A stretch of DNA of 64,000 bases. Origin: Amycolatopsis coloradensis (lineage in GTDB: Bacteria > Actinomycetota > Actinomycetes > Mycobacteriales > Pseudonocardiaceae). Location of the stretch: contig NZ_MQUQ01000002.1 in assembly GCF_001953865.1 (NCBI RefSeq), positions 176,047 to 240,046 of the forward strand. Direction: 5' to 3'. Within the stretch, counting starts at the first letter, position 1. Each line of letters opens with the position of its first letter. Of the stretch, positions 1 to 6,985 are shown one piece after another. Below the pieces are notes generated by a model. The model searched no databases and was not told where the DNA came from. It saw nothing but the letters and a program-made list of their open reading frames with translations. The position numbers and the translations under genes were made by a program.

Positions 1-1041
1 GGTGCTCGCAAACGTTTGCTTTCCGCCGCGACCGAAGACGCGTCGGTGGAAACGCTGCTGGACCGGGCCCGCGCGGAGATCGGCCTCCCCTGCTGGGTGG
101 TGCCCGCCGGCACGCCGTCGGATCTGGTGGGGCGATTCGTCGCCGCGGGCGGACGCGTGCTGGAGTCCGGCGACGTCACCGTGCGGCCGGTCGGCGGCAG
201 GCACGCGGTGCCGTGGCTGCTCGCGATCGGCGGCGCGCTGACCGCGGCCCAGGCGGAGATCGCCGAGGAACTCGCCGGGCTGATCGGGCTCGCGCGCACC
301 AGGGCGGACGAGGTCCGCGCGGTCACCGATCGGGTGCTCGAACCGTTGCTGACCGCGCTCGACGAGGGAAGCGACCCGCACGCGGCGCTGACCGCGACCG
401 GCCTGCGCGGCGATCTGCGCGTCGTCGTCGCCCGCACCGAGGGTGCCGAAGCGGCGCGCGGCGTCCTGACCGAACTGCTGCCGCCAGGTGCCCTCGTCGG
501 ACCCGCCGGGGAGAAGACCTGGGCACTGGCCGAGGACGACGGCGAGTGGCCGGACGACTGGCCCGCCGCGACGTCGGCCGCACTGTCCACAGTGGAGTCA
601 CTGCTGCCGTGCCGCCGCGTGCTGATCGGGATCAGCGACTGTTCCCCGGTTTCGATGCTGCGGGGCGCGAAAGAGGTCGCGCGGTACGCGCTGGCCGTGG
701 CGGCGCGGCGACCGGGCACGATCGAGATCGTTCCCGGCGGCGAGATCGGCATGCACCGGCTGCTGCTGGCGGGTACGCCCGACGAGCTGCGGGCGGCGTT
801 GCGGCGGCGGGTGCTGGGTCCGCTGCTGAGCTACGACGCCGAACAGGGCACCGATCTGGTGCACACCCTGCGGGTCTTCCTCGAATGCTCCGGCTCGCCG
901 ACACGGGCGGCGCGGGCGCTGCACGTCCACGTCAACACGTTGCGGTACCGGATCGGGCGGGCGAGCGAACTGCTCGGCGCCGATCTGACCGAGTTCACCG
1001 AACAGCTCGACGTCTATTTGGCCTTGTCGGCAGGGAGCTGA
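1..1041 (+). CDS. PucR/CdaR-type transcriptional regulator, 5' end missing
   Basis: The reading frame is open from the first base, so the gene begins outside the window; about 346 residues are visible. The C-terminal region (about the last 60 residues, with TRAARALHVHVNTLRYRIGR) is the helix-turn-helix of the PucR C-terminal family, in which the recognition helix reads NTLRYRI. The middle part, with SDCSPVSMLRGAKEVARYAL, resembles the GGDEF-like region of CdaR proteins. Such proteins activate purine, sugar-diacid or amino acid catabolic genes. The stop codon lies one base before the downstream MarR gene, whose ribosome site is inside this gene, so the two are probably cotranscribed. The target is unknown. 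Confidence 0.85.
   Translation, partial: GARKRLLSAATEDASVETLLDRARAEIGLPCWVVPAGTPSDLVGRFVAAGGRVLESGDVTVRPVGGRHAVPWLLAIGGALTAAQAEIAEELAGLIGLARTRADEVRAVTDRVLEPLLTALDEGSDPHAALTATGLRGDLRVVVARTEGAEAARGVLTELLPPGALVGPAGEKTWALAEDDGEWPDDWPAATSAALSTVESLLPCRRVLIGISDCSPVSMLRGAKEVARYALAVAARRPGTIEIVPGGEIGMHRLLLAGTPDELRAALRRRVLGPLLSYDAEQGTDLVHTLRVFLECSGSPTRAARALHVHVNTLRYRIGRASELLGADLTEFTEQLDVYLALSAGS
585..597. repeat. Iterated palindrome GTCCACANTGGAC, first of 13 noted sites
   Basis: This near-perfect palindrome recurs inside coding sequence throughout the window. Sites I found by eye start at 585, 7539, 19119, 19236, 22542, 23396, 27212, 34025, 40806, 43641, 44213, 48940 and 58883, each spanning 13 bases; a few differ by one or two terminal bases. 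Most are in the frame that encodes Ser-X-Val-Asp. The core GTCCACA matches the end of the actinomycete DnaA box consensus TTGTCCACA, and the site at 23396 is preceded by TT, which completes it. The list is not exhaustive. Confidence 0.75.
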
Positions 1042-1042
1042 A

Positions 1043-1525
1043 ATGGGCATCACCACGGCGAAAGAAGCCGCCTACGACCCGCGCGTGGTCGCGTTCGGCC
1101 GGATGATGGGCGCGGCGAACCGGCTCGAATATCTGCTCGGCCGCGCGCTGGAGACCGAATGCGGGATCTCGCACCTGATGTTCGAGGTGCTGCTGATCCT
1201 CGGCAGAGCGGGCGAAGCCGGGATGAGCATGCGCGCGATCGCGCAGGAGCAGGTGCTGACCACCGGCGGCGCGACCCGGCTGGTCGACCGGATGACGACG
1301 CTCGGCCTGGTCGTGCGCGCTTCCGCTCCGGAAGACCGCCGCGTGCAACTCGTGCGGCTGACCGGCGAGGGCGAGGAGACGGCCGTGCGGGCGGCGCGGA
1401 TACACGTCGAGAACATCCAGCGGCTCTTCCTCGATCCGCTGCCCACGGATCATCGCGAACAGTTCACGCTGGACCTGCGGACGCTGAGTCATTCCGCACG
1501 TGACGCACTCCCCAGGCTCCGCTAG
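1043..1525 (+). CDS. MarR family transcriptional regulator
   Basis: A 160-residue protein of typical MarR length. The winged helix lies at about residues 50-110: MSMRAIAQEQVLTTGGATRLVDRM is the recognition region and APEDRRVQLVRLTGEGE is the wing followed by the usual LT-x-G segment. It is expected to act as a dimer on a short palindrome and to release DNA on binding a phenolic or oxidant ligand; the ligand is unknown. The ATG start is supported by GGGAG at 1033-1037, inside the end of the preceding gene. A DsbA-like gene follows 35 bases downstream and is a plausible target. Confidence 0.88.
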   Translation: MGITTAKEAAYDPRVVAFGRMMGAANRLEYLLGRALETECGISHLMFEVLLILGRAGEAGMSMRAIAQEQVLTTGGATRLVDRMTTLGLVVRASAPEDRRVQLVRLTGEGEETAVRAARIHVENIQRLFLDPLPTDHREQFTLDLRTLSHSARDALPRLR

Positions 1526-1531
1526 GAATAT

Positions 1532-1543
1532 CTGACTCGTCAG
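1532..1543. promoter_or_regulatory. Candidate MarR operator
   Basis: CTGAC-TC-GTCAG is a 5-base inverted repeat in the short gap between the MarR gene and the DsbA-like gene, 17 bases before the latter's ATG. Its position would let MarR control the downstream gene. This is inferred from symmetry and placement only. Confidence 0.4.
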
Positions 1544-1560
1544 GCATCGTTGGTCCCGGC

Positions 1561-2163
1561 ATGAGGCTCATCTATGTCTTCGACGCGTACTGCGGCTGGT
1601 CCTACGGCTTCGCCAGGACCATGGCCGACGTCGCGCACCGGCATCCGGACCTGCCGGTCGAGGTGGTGTCCGGCGGCCTGTTCATCGGCGGGCGCCGGGT
1701 GCCGATCCGGCAATTCGGCCACGTCCAAGGAGCCAACGCCGAGATCACCCGCCGAACCGGGGCACCGTTCGGCGAAAGCTACGAACGCCTCATCGCGGAC
1801 GGCGAGTTCGTCATGGACTCCGAGGCCGCCGCGTGCGGAATGGCGGCGTTGCGCGAAGTCGCGCCGCAGCGGGCGGTCCGGCTCGCGGCCTTGCTGCAAG
1901 AGGCTTTCTATCTCGACGGGCTGAGCCTGTCCGAACCGTCGACGTACCGAGTGGTCGCCCGGCGGGCGGGCCTGGACGGGGACGCCGTCGAAGCCGCACT
2001 GGACCGGGTGTCGGCCGCGGCCGATTTCCAGCGGGCACGGGAATTGGGCGTCACCGGGTATCCGACCCTGCTCGCCGACGACGGTGAACGGGTCGTGACG
2101 CTGGCCGCCGGGAACGCGAGCGCGGACGAGGTGGAGCGGCGGATCGGGGCCTTGGTTTCCTGA
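1561..2163 (+). CDS. DsbA-family thioredoxin-fold protein with CxxS active site
   Basis: A 200-residue DsbA/FrnE-like protein. The N-terminal beta strand runs into DAYCGWSYGF, the position of the redox motif. Related proteins usually carry CGWC here; the second cysteine is serine (codon TCC), so a standard dithiol cycle is not expected. The conserved cis-proline loop is visible late in the protein (GVTGYPTLL). There is no signal peptide, so it should act in the cytoplasm, as do HCCA isomerase-like and FrnE-like members. It probably belongs to the MarR regulon next door. The monothiol variant could form mixed disulfides, isomerise, or be redox-inactive. Confidence 0.8.
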   Translation: MRLIYVFDAYCGWSYGFARTMADVAHRHPDLPVEVVSGGLFIGGRRVPIRQFGHVQGANAEITRRTGAPFGESYERLIADGEFVMDSEAAACGMAALREVAPQRAVRLAALLQEAFYLDGLSLSEPSTYRVVARRAGLDGDAVEAALDRVSAAADFQRARELGVTGYPTLLADDGERVVTLAAGNASADEVERRIGALVS

Positions 2164-2187
2164 TCGTTTCGGTGCTTGACTCCCGAC

Positions 2188-2673
2188 ATGGCGAACGATG
2201 TGACTTTGCGGCCCGCTGTCGCCCAAGACGCTTCGGCGGTGGCGGAGATCTGGTACCACGGCTGGCAAGACGGCCATCTCGGCAACGTTCCCGACGCGCT
2301 TCTGCGGATCCGTACCCGGGAATCGTTCCGGGAGCGCGCCTCCGCTCGAGTCGGCGACACGTCGGTCGCCCTGGTGGCCGGCGAGGTGGCGGGATTCGTG
2401 ATGGTCGTCGGCGACGAGGTCGAGCAGGTGTACGTGTCTTCGACGCATCGCGGAAGCGGTGTGGCGGGAGTGTTGCTCGCGGAAGCCGAACGGCTCGTCG
2501 GTGACGGCGGACATTCGCGGGCTTGGCTGGCCGTCGCGCCGGGGAACGCTCGGGCGCGGCGGTTTTACGAGCGGTGCGGATGGGTTGACGAGGGTGAGTT
2601 CGAGAATCGGGTGGAGGGGCCGGATGGGCTGGTTTTGGTGCCTTGTCGGCGTTATGTGAGGACGCTTGTCTGA
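2188..2673 (+). CDS. GNAT family N-acetyltransferase
   Basis: A 161-residue GNAT protein starting at the ATG at 2188; a TTG four codons upstream is less likely. Motif A, the acetyl-CoA pyrophosphate loop, is VSSTHRGSGVAGVLLAEAER, and motif B follows as GNARARRFYERCGWV. The substrate cannot be told from sequence. A decayed copy of its C-terminal half lies immediately downstream (2692-2826), which points to a past tandem duplication. Confidence 0.88.
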   Translation: MANDVTLRPAVAQDASAVAEIWYHGWQDGHLGNVPDALLRIRTRESFRERASARVGDTSVALVAGEVAGFVMVVGDEVEQVYVSSTHRGSGVAGVLLAEAERLVGDGGHSRAWLAVAPGNARARRFYERCGWVDEGEFENRVEGPDGLVLVPCRRYVRTLV

Positions 2674-2691
2674 GTGCGCGTTGTCTCTGTG

Positions 2692-2826
2692 GTGATGATC
2701 GGCGCGGTTGAGCAGGTGTACGCGTGTTCGGCGCATCGCGGGGAGTGGTGTGGCTCGCGGAGGCTGAACGACTTGTCGGCGACAGGGAACGCGCGGGGAT
2801 GGCGGTTCTATGAGCAGTACGGGTAA
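2692..2826 (+). pseudogene. Decayed partial duplicate of the GNAT acetyltransferase
   Basis: These 135 bases align with the C-terminal half of the intact GNAT gene from about base 2398. The conceptual translation begins VMIGAVEQVYACSAHRGE, against VMVVGDEVEQVYVSSTHRGS in the parent. It loses frame after the HRG motif through small deletions, regains GNARGWRFYEQYG (parent GNARARRFYERCG), and ends at a TAA. The stretch between the two motifs is shortened. There is no plausible start or ribosome site, so I read it as a dead copy. Confidence 0.75.
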
Positions 2827-2919
2827 GTCACCGAGGCGGTGATTACGCGACGACAGTCGATGAGGTCGAGCAAATCACCCTTCAGTGGTAAATGCGCCGT
2901 ATTGTCGCTACTTAAAATT

Positions 2920-2935
2920 ACGAACACGTGTTCGA
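2920..2935. promoter_or_regulatory. LexA (SOS) box
   Basis: ACGAACACGTGTTCGA contains the perfect 14-base palindrome CGAACACGTGTTCG and fits the actinobacterial SOS box, CGAAC-N4-GTTCG. It lies 24 bases before the chosen start of the DUF222/HNH gene. Relatives of that family (13E12 repeat proteins) are reported LexA targets in Mycobacterium tuberculosis. Confidence 0.85.
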
Positions 2936-2946
2936 CAGGAATGCGG

Positions 2947-2952
2947 TATTAT
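2947..2952 (+). promoter_or_regulatory. Candidate -10 element for a leaderless HNH transcript
   Basis: TATTAT stands out in this G+C-rich sequence and lies seven bases before the GTG at 2959. A transcript from here would start at or next to that GTG, i.e. a leaderless mRNA. The SOS box covers the region where the -35 contact would be, so LexA binding would block polymerase. Confidence 0.5.
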
Positions 2953-2958
2953 GGGGAT

Positions 2959-4206
2959 GTGTCTGAGACGATCCTTCCCGAGTTGCCGCAGGAGCTGTGG
3001 CGCGCTGGCAAGCTGGAGCTTGCCCACGGCGTGCAGCAGTTCCTGCAGGTGATGCGGGTCGCGTCCGCCGGATTGGGACAGTACTTGGCGGAGATCGAAT
3101 CCCGTGGCGTGAAAGACCTGTACGGATATGGCACGACGATTTCATGGTTCGCCGATATCGCGGGGCTGTCGATGGGTGAAGCGCGACCATATGTGAATCG
3201 CGCCATTGACCTGAACCCGACGCGCGCTCTCGACGGCACGGAGATTCCGCCATTCGCGCCCGCGACCGGTGCTGCGGCGGCGGAGGGTGCGATCGGTGCG
3301 GAGCGGATCAAGCAGATCCTGGAGATCTTGCGGCAGATCCCGGCCGAGGTGTCGGTGGAGGATCGGGAGCATGCGGAGGCGAAGCTCGCCGGCTTGGCCC
3401 GGGACGCAGGGCCTCGGCAGGTGTCGGATCTCGGAGAGCAGGTGCTGGGATGGCTGGACCCGGACGGCAAAGAACCCAAGGATCCCGAACCCGCCCAACC
3501 CCGCCGCGAACTGACCCTGCAACGCCGCAAAGACGGGTACTGGAACCTGAAAGGCCTGCTCGACGACGAAGCCGGGGCCCGGACCGCCGCCGCACTGGAG
3601 GCCTACGCGAAACCGCGTCCGGTGGATGAGTTCGGCCAGGCGGATCTGCGCACGAAAGCCGAGCGTCAGGGTGACGCCTGGGTCGACCTGGTCGACCTTG
3701 CGATTGCCTGTCCTGATCAACCGGGAACCAACGGGTACCGGACTCTGGTGCATGTCACCATCGGCCTGGAGGAACTCAAGACCGGGCTCGGGACCGCCTG
3801 CCTCGACTTCGTCGGGACGATGACCGCCCGCGAAGCACGCCTGGCCGCCTGCGACTGCCTGATGCTCCCGGTCGTGCTCAATGCCGCTGGTGAGCCGTTG
3901 GATGTGGGGCGCCTCAGGCGCTTCGTCACTCCGGGCCAACGCCGAGCGTTGAACATCCGGGACCGGGGGTGCACGTTCCCGGGCTGCCATCGGCGACCCA
4001 AGAACTGTCACGCCCACCACATTCATCACTGGGCAGATGGCGGCCCGACTGATCTGCGGAATCTCACACTGCTTTGTTCTTTTCACCACCGGCTGATCCA
4101 TCATGGGGATTGGCAAGTCCGCATGGCGGCAGACGGACTACCGGAATTCATTCCACCCCAGTATCTGGACCCGTTACAAAGAACCCGACGCAACACCCTG
4201 ATCTGA
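2959..4206 (+). CDS. DUF222 domain protein with C-terminal HNH endonuclease motif
   Basis: A 415-residue protein. The N-terminal two thirds is DUF222 (LPELPQELWRAGKLELAHGV onward). The C-terminus holds a zinc-type HNH motif: CTFPGCHRRPKNCHAHHIHHW, then GGPTDLRNLTLLCSFHH, with both CxxC-like cysteines, the HH pair and the last HH. This is the 13E12-like family, abundant in actinobacteria and of unproved function; damage-linked nuclease activity is inferred. I chose GTG 2959 because it follows a -10 element at leaderless distance; ATG 2941 is in frame and would add six residues. The SOS box upstream suggests induction by DNA damage. Confidence 0.85.
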   Translation: MSETILPELPQELWRAGKLELAHGVQQFLQVMRVASAGLGQYLAEIESRGVKDLYGYGTTISWFADIAGLSMGEARPYVNRAIDLNPTRALDGTEIPPFAPATGAAAAEGAIGAERIKQILEILRQIPAEVSVEDREHAEAKLAGLARDAGPRQVSDLGEQVLGWLDPDGKEPKDPEPAQPRRELTLQRRKDGYWNLKGLLDDEAGARTAAALEAYAKPRPVDEFGQADLRTKAERQGDAWVDLVDLAIACPDQPGTNGYRTLVHVTIGLEELKTGLGTACLDFVGTMTAREARLAACDCLMLPVVLNAAGEPLDVGRLRRFVTPGQRRALNIRDRGCTFPGCHRRPKNCHAHHIHHWADGGPTDLRNLTLLCSFHHRLIHHGDWQVRMAADGLPEFIPPQYLDPLQRTRRNTLI

Positions 4207-4207
4207 C

Positions 4208-4246
4208 CCGAGGAGCCCGCCAGCCGAACGGCGACGGGCCCCTCGG
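4208..4246 (+). terminator. Hairpin terminator after the HNH gene
   Basis: The arms CCGAGGAGCCCG (4208-4219) and CGGGCCCCTCGG (4235-4246) pair at 11 of 12 positions around a 15-base loop. The hairpin begins two bases after the HNH stop codon. There is no U-tract, which is common for actinomycete terminators. Confidence 0.65.
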
Positions 4247-4523
4247 CATGCCCAAAGGTGGGCTGTGTGGAAATAGAGACTCTCGTCCGCGCAGCCCCTA
4301 CCCAGGGAACTCAGTGACCGGATGCCCACCGACGGGCAGCACTATTGAGGGTATATCAAATGTGGTGTGACTGAGCTCCTCCGTGGTGCCCGTTCCCGCA
4401 CAGCCTGGGCCCGTGCTCATGTCGCGAAAGCCGCACCCCACCTTTGCCTAACTCCTCAATAAGTCCCGCGGACCGGAGCGACCTCGCGACGGTAAAGGAA
4501 CCGGGACAACTCCTTTATCCTCA
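4247..4523. other. Intergenic stretch without recognised genes
   Basis: This gap lies between the HNH terminator and the convergent end of the TetR gene. It is somewhat richer in A+T than its surroundings. I see no convincing gene, tRNA or repeat in it. Confidence 0.5.
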
Positions 4524-5162
4524 CTAGGTCGCTCCACACTTCCCCGGCAAAGCCAAATAGGCAAGCGCCATCTCAGTCGTTTCGGCAGCCCACTCACTCC
4601 AGCTCAGGTCGTCCGGCCAGTAGCGGACGGTCGCGGCCCGGTGCACGCAAGATCCGATGACGGTCCGCGCCACCGCCCGAAGGGCCAGCTCCCGGTCCGG
4701 TCCATGAGCCGAAGAACAGGCCTCGACGAAAGCCCGCTGGATCGCAGCCAGCGCTTGGAGGCCACGATCGCGTCCCTCGGCGCGCTGGCCGTCCAGCAGC
4801 TCGGGGAAGATCCGGTCGTGGCGGGCGAAGGTGTCCGCCAGGGCTTGGACGAACGCGCCGACGACCCCGCTCAGTCCCGGCTCCGCCGAGCGAAGCGCTT
4901 CGCTGACGCCGGTTTCGAGCTGTCCGAGCAGCTGATCCTTCACCGCGTACAGCAGCTGGTTCTTGCCCGCGAACCGGCGATAAATCGCACCCACCGACAT
5001 TCCCGCCTGCTCGGCGACCGCCCCGACAGTGAACTCTTCGAGGCCTTGGCCTGCCAGTACGTGCTCAGCGGCGGCCAGCACCTTTTGCAGGGACTCCCGG
5101 CTGCGAGCTTGCTGCGGCGGGCGAAAGCCCCGATCGACGGATTGCTGACTCACCGACCGCAC
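4524..5162 (-). CDS. TetR family transcriptional regulator
   Basis: A 212-residue TetR protein. The helix-turn-helix lies at about residues 38-70 (FTVGAVAEQAGMSVGAIYRRFAGKNQLLYAV), and the rest is a helical ligand domain. The GTG start is preceded by GAGGT; another in-frame GTG lies three codons further on. It diverges from an orphan ABC ATPase gene, and the 64-base gap holds a perfect 8-base inverted repeat, so it probably represses that gene and itself. The ligand is unknown. Confidence 0.88.
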   Translation of the reverse strand: MRSVSQQSVDRGFRPPQQARSRESLQKVLAAAEHVLAGQGLEEFTVGAVAEQAGMSVGAIYRRFAGKNQLLYAVKDQLLGQLETGVSEALRSAEPGLSGVVGAFVQALADTFARHDRIFPELLDGQRAEGRDRGLQALAAIQRAFVEACSSAHGPDRELALRAVARTVIGSCVHRAATVRYWPDDLSWSEWAAETTEMALAYLALPGKCGAT

Positions 5163-5176
5163 GTTACCTCACCAGA

Positions 5177-5202
5177 ATGCGAATGATAACTTCTATTCGC
5201 AT
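5177..5202. promoter_or_regulatory. Operator-like inverted repeat between TetR and ABC genes
   Basis: ATGCGAAT (5177-5184) and ATTCGCAT (5195-5202) are perfect inverted arms around a 10-base A+T-rich centre. The repeat sits midway between two divergent start codons, the usual place for a TetR site controlling both directions. Confidence 0.65.
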
Positions 5203-5226
5203 CTGACGACACGAGGAGGCGGCGAC

Positions 5227-5961
5227 ATGGTGAGCATCGAGGTGCGGGGCGCCTACGTCGATTTCCCGATCTTCGACGCCAAGACCCGGTCGCTCAAGAA
5301 ACAGGTGCTCGGCAAGGTCGGCGGCAAGATCGGCACCGACGCGAAAGTCCCGATCATCGAGGCGCTGCGGGACATCACCTTGTCGCTGGACGAAGGTGAT
5401 CGCGTCGGCCTGGTCGGCCACAACGGCGCCGGGAAGTCCACTCTCCTGCGGTTGCTGTCCGGCATCTACGAGCCGACCCGGGGCAGCACGCGGGTCGTCG
5501 GCAGGATCGCGCCGGTGTTCGACCTCGGCGTGGGGCTGGACCCCGAGGTCTCCGGCCACGAGAACATCCTGATCCGCGGCCTTTTCCTCGGCATGTCACG
5601 CAGGCAGATGGAGAAACGAGTCAACGACATCGCGGAGTTCACCGAACTCGGCGACTACCTGAGCATGCCCTTGCGCACCTACTCCGCCGGCATGCGGGTG
5701 CGGCTCGCGCTCGGCGTGGTGACCACGATCGACCCCGAGATCCTCATCCTCGACGAGGGGCTCGGCGCGATCGACGCCGCGTTCCTCGCCAAGGCACGCG
5801 AACGGCTGGTCGAACTCGCCCGTCGCGCCGGCGTGCTGGTGTTCGCCTCGCACGCCGACGAACTCCTGCGGGAGCTGTGCACCACCGCCCTGTGGATGGA
5901 CGAAGGCCGGATCCGCGCGCACGGCGCGCTGGACGAGGTTCTCGCGGCGTATCACGCTTGA
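5227..5961 (+). CDS. Wzt/TagH-like ABC transporter ATP-binding protein, orphan
   Basis: A 244-residue nucleotide-binding subunit of the polysaccharide-export type. It has Walker A GHNGAGKST, the signature region YSAGMRVRLAL typical of Wzt, TagH and RfbE proteins (instead of LSGGQ), and Walker B PEILILDEGLGAID. In mycobacteria and their relatives such an ATPase pairs with a Wzm-type permease to export galactan intermediates. No permease or glycosyltransferase gene lies nearby, so its partner must be elsewhere, or this is a second copy. GAGGAGG upstream of the ATG is a strong ribosome site. It ends one base before the convergent small gene. Confidence 0.85.
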   Translation: MVSIEVRGAYVDFPIFDAKTRSLKKQVLGKVGGKIGTDAKVPIIEALRDITLSLDEGDRVGLVGHNGAGKSTLLRLLSGIYEPTRGSTRVVGRIAPVFDLGVGLDPEVSGHENILIRGLFLGMSRRQMEKRVNDIAEFTELGDYLSMPLRTYSAGMRVRLALGVVTTIDPEILILDEGLGAIDAAFLAKARERLVELARRAGVLVFASHADELLRELCTTALWMDEGRIRAHGALDEVLAAYHA

Positions 5962-5962
5962 C

Positions 5963-6208
5963 TCAGAGGAAGATCTTGACCAGCTGATCCTGTCCGTCCG
6001 GATCGCGCAGCAAGACCTGCTTGCCCGCGCGGAGTTCCGCGTCCACGAACTCGTAGACCAGCAACGCGCGGTTGACCAGATCGACCTTTTTGAGCCCGGT
6101 GCGCTCCTGGAGTTTGCCCAGCGCGTCGACCGCCTCGGCGATCAGCGCGACGTTGACGCGATCGACCACCGCAGGGCGGCCGGTCGCGGTCTCCTCGACC
6201 GATGGCAT
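5963..6208 (-). CDS. Small ribbon-helix-helix-like protein
   Basis: An 81-residue protein. The segment NVALIAEAVDALGKLQERTGLKKVDLVNRALLVYEF has the strand-helix-helix pattern of RHH/CopG DNA-binding proteins: a beta strand with VNVALI, then two helices around a TGLKKVDLVNRA turn. Similar small proteins are common in actinomycetes with no fixed function. The ATG at 6208 follows GGAAGGGAG; longer in-frame extensions have no ribosome site. No toxin-like partner is adjacent, so it is more likely a free-standing regulator than an antitoxin. Confidence 0.7.
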   Translation of the reverse strand: MPSVEETATGRPAVVDRVNVALIAEAVDALGKLQERTGLKKVDLVNRALLVYEFVDAELRAGKQVLLRDPDGQDQLVKIFL

Positions 6209-6306
6209 ACCCGCTCCCTTCCCCTGCGGCCCACGGCCGCGCATCTCATCGTGACATAGACAGCGTGTATTCGCCACACTTTCAGCAGCGAACATGTGTG
6301 AAGTGG

Positions 6307-6336
6307 TTGCGGCCTGAGCGTGATCGGCGCTACAGT
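6307..6336 (+). promoter_or_regulatory. Candidate promoter of the small membrane protein gene
   Basis: TTGCGG (6307-6312) and TACAGT (6331-6336) are separated by 18 bases. The transcript would have a leader of roughly 235 bases before the ATG at 6580, long for such a small gene. Confidence 0.45.
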
Positions 6337-6456
6337 TCTCCTGCCAGGTTCGCGGCAGAAGTACAAACCTCACGCAGGCCCGTCTCCATGCGGCGGGTAT
6401 CACCACCGAAGGTACGACCACGGCCTTCACGTGTGAGGAGCCTGAACAGGGGAAGA

Positions 6457-6511
6457 GGACCGGACAACCGCGAACTGGGGGCGGTCCGGTCCAGCCAGCC
6501 GAGGTCGGCTG
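6457..6511 (+). other. Two adjacent hairpins in the leader of gene 6580
   Basis: GGACCGGAC (6457-6465) pairs with GTCCGGTCC (6484-6492), and CAGCCGA (6496-6502) pairs with TCGGCTG (6505-6511) as a tight second stem. Both are perfect. They lie 70-120 bases upstream of the membrane protein start and could be an attenuator, a structured RNA leader or an unrelated terminator. No U-tract follows. Confidence 0.45.
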
Positions 6512-6579
6512 TCCCCCAGTGGTCCCCAGCGTGACGCGCCAACCCGGGCTCGCCTGACTGGGCAAGAAAGGGCACGAGC

Positions 6580-6918
6580 ATGGGTGCCGAAATCGACGGC
6601 GTGGACAACACGACGTCCGAAGAAACGAGCTGGGAAGGAACCCCGACCCGGCTCGCGCGCGTCAGGATCGAGACGTCGGAGTTGAAGGCGGAAGCGGCGG
6701 TGCCCGCGAGCCAGACACACCGGCTGCTCACCACGATCCTCGACACGCTGGTGGTACTCGGAGCCGTTCTCGGCCCGGCGCTGACGCTGCAGGTGGTTCC
6801 GGCCGCCTTCCCGGCGGGGGTGACGGCCGGGACGATCGCAGGCCAGCTCGCCATGCTGGCGCTCGTCGCGAGGTCCGTTCGCCGCCGGGAAGAACGCGGC
6901 CCGCTGCCGGCAAGCTGA
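6580..6918 (+). CDS. Small membrane protein of unknown function
   Basis: A 112-residue protein. The first 50 residues are acidic and soluble. Two hydrophobic segments follow (LLTTILDTLVVLGAVLGPAL, and VTAGTIAGQLAMLALVA), and the protein ends with a basic, cytoplasmic-looking tail containing RSVRRREER. The ATG has a modest AAAGGG upstream. I do not recognise a family. The gene ends at a strong hairpin shared with the convergent aldolase gene. Confidence 0.6.
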   Translation: MGAEIDGVDNTTSEETSWEGTPTRLARVRIETSELKAEAAVPASQTHRLLTTILDTLVVLGAVLGPALTLQVVPAAFPAGVTAGTIAGQLAMLALVARSVRRREERGPLPAS

Positions 6919-6931
6919 GCCGGGAAGGGCG

Positions 6932-6985
6932 GAGCAGCTGCTGAGGGAACGCCTGCCACGAGAGGCGCTCGCTCAGCAGCTGCTC
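6932..6985. terminator. Bidirectional hairpin between convergent genes
   Basis: GAGCAGCTGCTGAG (6932-6945) and CTCAGCAGCTGCTC (6972-6985) are perfect 14-base inverted arms; an inner CGCCT/AGGCG stem lengthens the hairpin. Each arm contains the palindrome AGCAGCTGCT. The right arm runs into the aldolase stop codon. It probably terminates both the membrane protein transcript and the aceB-aldolase operon. Confidence 0.65.

Larger units (their letters stand above)
6209..6579. other. 371-base divergent region with promoter and structured leader
   Basis: This gap separates the RHH-like gene (leftward) from the small membrane protein gene (rightward). It contains a rightward sigma-70-like promoter and two strong hairpins, described separately. 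I saw no protein-coding region that I trust and no match to a riboswitch I can name. Confidence 0.5.

Noticed and set aside
4247-4523. Possible small gene or RNA in the 4.2-4.5 kb gap
   Set aside because: Open frames there lack ribosome sites and family features, and no tRNA-like or conserved fold was visible.
5963-6565. 200-residue version of the RHH-like protein
   Set aside because: The extra N-terminal part crosses the rightward promoter and hairpins of the next gene and lacks a ribosome site; the ATG at 6208 has a good one.
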